Assembly (NCBI GenBank): GCA_945643635.1
Contig: CALZFC010000021.1
Coordinates: 2,988,501 to 3,052,500, forward strand
DNA: 64,000 nt
Source: Allodiplogaster sudhausi
Lineage: Eukaryota; Nematoda; Chromadorea; Rhabditida; Diplogasteridae
Reading direction: 5' to 3'
Made by a program: the position numbers and the translations under genes. Below, one piece after another: positions 63,325 through 64,000 of the stretch. The notes under the pieces are model-generated. The model made no database searches and was not told where the DNA came from. It saw only the letters and a program-made list of their open reading frames with translations. Within the stretch, counting starts at the first letter, position 1. Every line of letters begins with the position of its first letter.

Positions 63325-63848
63325 CTAGTGCCTATTCGATGATGGATACTGAGGAGCGACGGCGGCGACCTTCTGGCCAATGTACTTGTCAAGGAACTCG
63401 GAGTGCTTCCGAAGGACGTCACGAATACTATCGTCCCTGAACAATTCTTTTCCCTCAAAGTGTTAAGATTTCGTCAACGTCATAATTCATACATAAGGTC
63501 GTGGGATTTCGAGCTTATTTTATTCTTTAAAAAATAGTGAGACAAATCAACGAACGGCTTATCATCGATCTCGCTTGGTTTGTCATCTGAGGTGGAGGCG
63601 TCCCGGTATTCTGGCGGGAAGGAGCCGCTCTCACGCGCATAATCACGCTCAATTCGTTTAAGTATTCGATTATATATACTATTTTTCGGTATTTTCGCTG
63701 TCGATTACGAGCTGCTTTATAAATGACGTACCAGCAAGGAATCGTCGGGCCCGATTGCCTCGGCCGACGGCTTCTTCGCCCCGGTCGCCGCACGAATCCG
63801 CTCCATCTCGACGCATTCGTCCATGAGCGCCGACTCCAGTTCTTGCAG
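63325..63848 (-). CDS. 3' end of an unrecognised gene (coiled-coil-like)
   Basis: Three phase-consistent exons: 63732-63848, 63544-63647 and 63325-63436 (TAG at 63325). They encode an acidic helical stretch (LQELESALMDECVEMERIR), an Ala/Lys linker, ESGSFPPEYRD, an acidic DDKPSEIDDKPFVD segment, then a final helix DDSIRDVLRKHSEFLDKYIG and a short tail ending PQYPSSNRH. At least 109 residues are visible; upstream exons lie beyond the right edge. I do not recognise the family. Balanced coding composition and clean splice phases support a real gene. Confidence 0.65.
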
Positions 63849-64000
63849 CTACATCAATCAGTTCATTTTGTTTGCTAAGTTAAAGGAGGGCAATAAAAAA
63901 TTATGTGATATTTCAATTTGCACGACCCTTCGCACTCTCATTCGCGCGTGCTATATTCACGCAGCAGGTTTGTGCGACCAGCGAAATAGAACGCGAGAAT

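Noticed and set aside
1..64000. CRISPR arrays, operons, riboswitches, bacterial insertion sequences
   Set aside because: Spliced eukaryotic genes throughout; tandem repeats lack spacer-repeat structure and no prokaryotic signals are present.

Overview
The window is from a eukaryotic nuclear genome, almost certainly a nematode or close relative. It has intron-rich genes with short exons, two nematode-type cuticle collagen genes, eukaryotic tRNA genes inside gene territory, and much (GA)n/(CT)n simple repeat. Species cannot be named from sequence alone. Gene models below were built by hand from splice signals, reading-frame phase and family alignment recalled from knowledge; no search was run.

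Layout. 0-9.55 kb: an Enhancer of zeste (PRC2 H3K27 methyltransferase) gene on +, 5' end uncertain, interrupted by a ~4 kb element with 1.1-kb inverted arms. 10.2-10.6 kb: a dispersed repeat. 10.96-17.15 kb (-): a complete 13-exon CYP2-like cytochrome P450 with a Tc1/mariner-like foldback element in one intron. 17.4-23.6 kb: mostly intergenic, with a 3 x 76-bp tandem repeat, a second copy of the dispersed repeat and one uncertain ORF. 23.61-28.21 kb (+): an 18-exon Polycomb-type chromodomain gene whose last exon encodes a Pc-box. 28.5-29.6 kb (-) and 36.6-38.0 kb (+): two cuticle collagens. 30.30-30.37 kb (-): tRNA-Arg(ACG). 30.6-33.4 kb (-): a tetraspanin with duplicated large-loop cassettes. 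39.35-42.42 kb (+): a reduced M13 (neprilysin-like) peptidase. 43.37-46.09 kb (+): an AsnB-type asparagine synthetase. 47.18-49.82 kb (-): an ionotropic receptor. 51.7-59.8 kb (-): a Lethal(2) giant larvae homologue with tRNA-Pro(AGG) inside an intron on the opposite strand. 60-62.3 kb: a simple-repeat field. 63.3-63.85 kb (-): the 3' end of an unrecognised gene.

How the genes relate. They are not an operon, but two members of the Polycomb silencing pathway (the H3K27 methyltransferase and a chromodomain reader with a Pc-box) lie within 15 kb. The collagens, M13 peptidase, tetraspanin and Lgl fit epidermal/cuticle and cell-surface biology, but this grouping is inference. Four introns in three genes appear to use GC donors instead of GT, which is frequent for so few genes.
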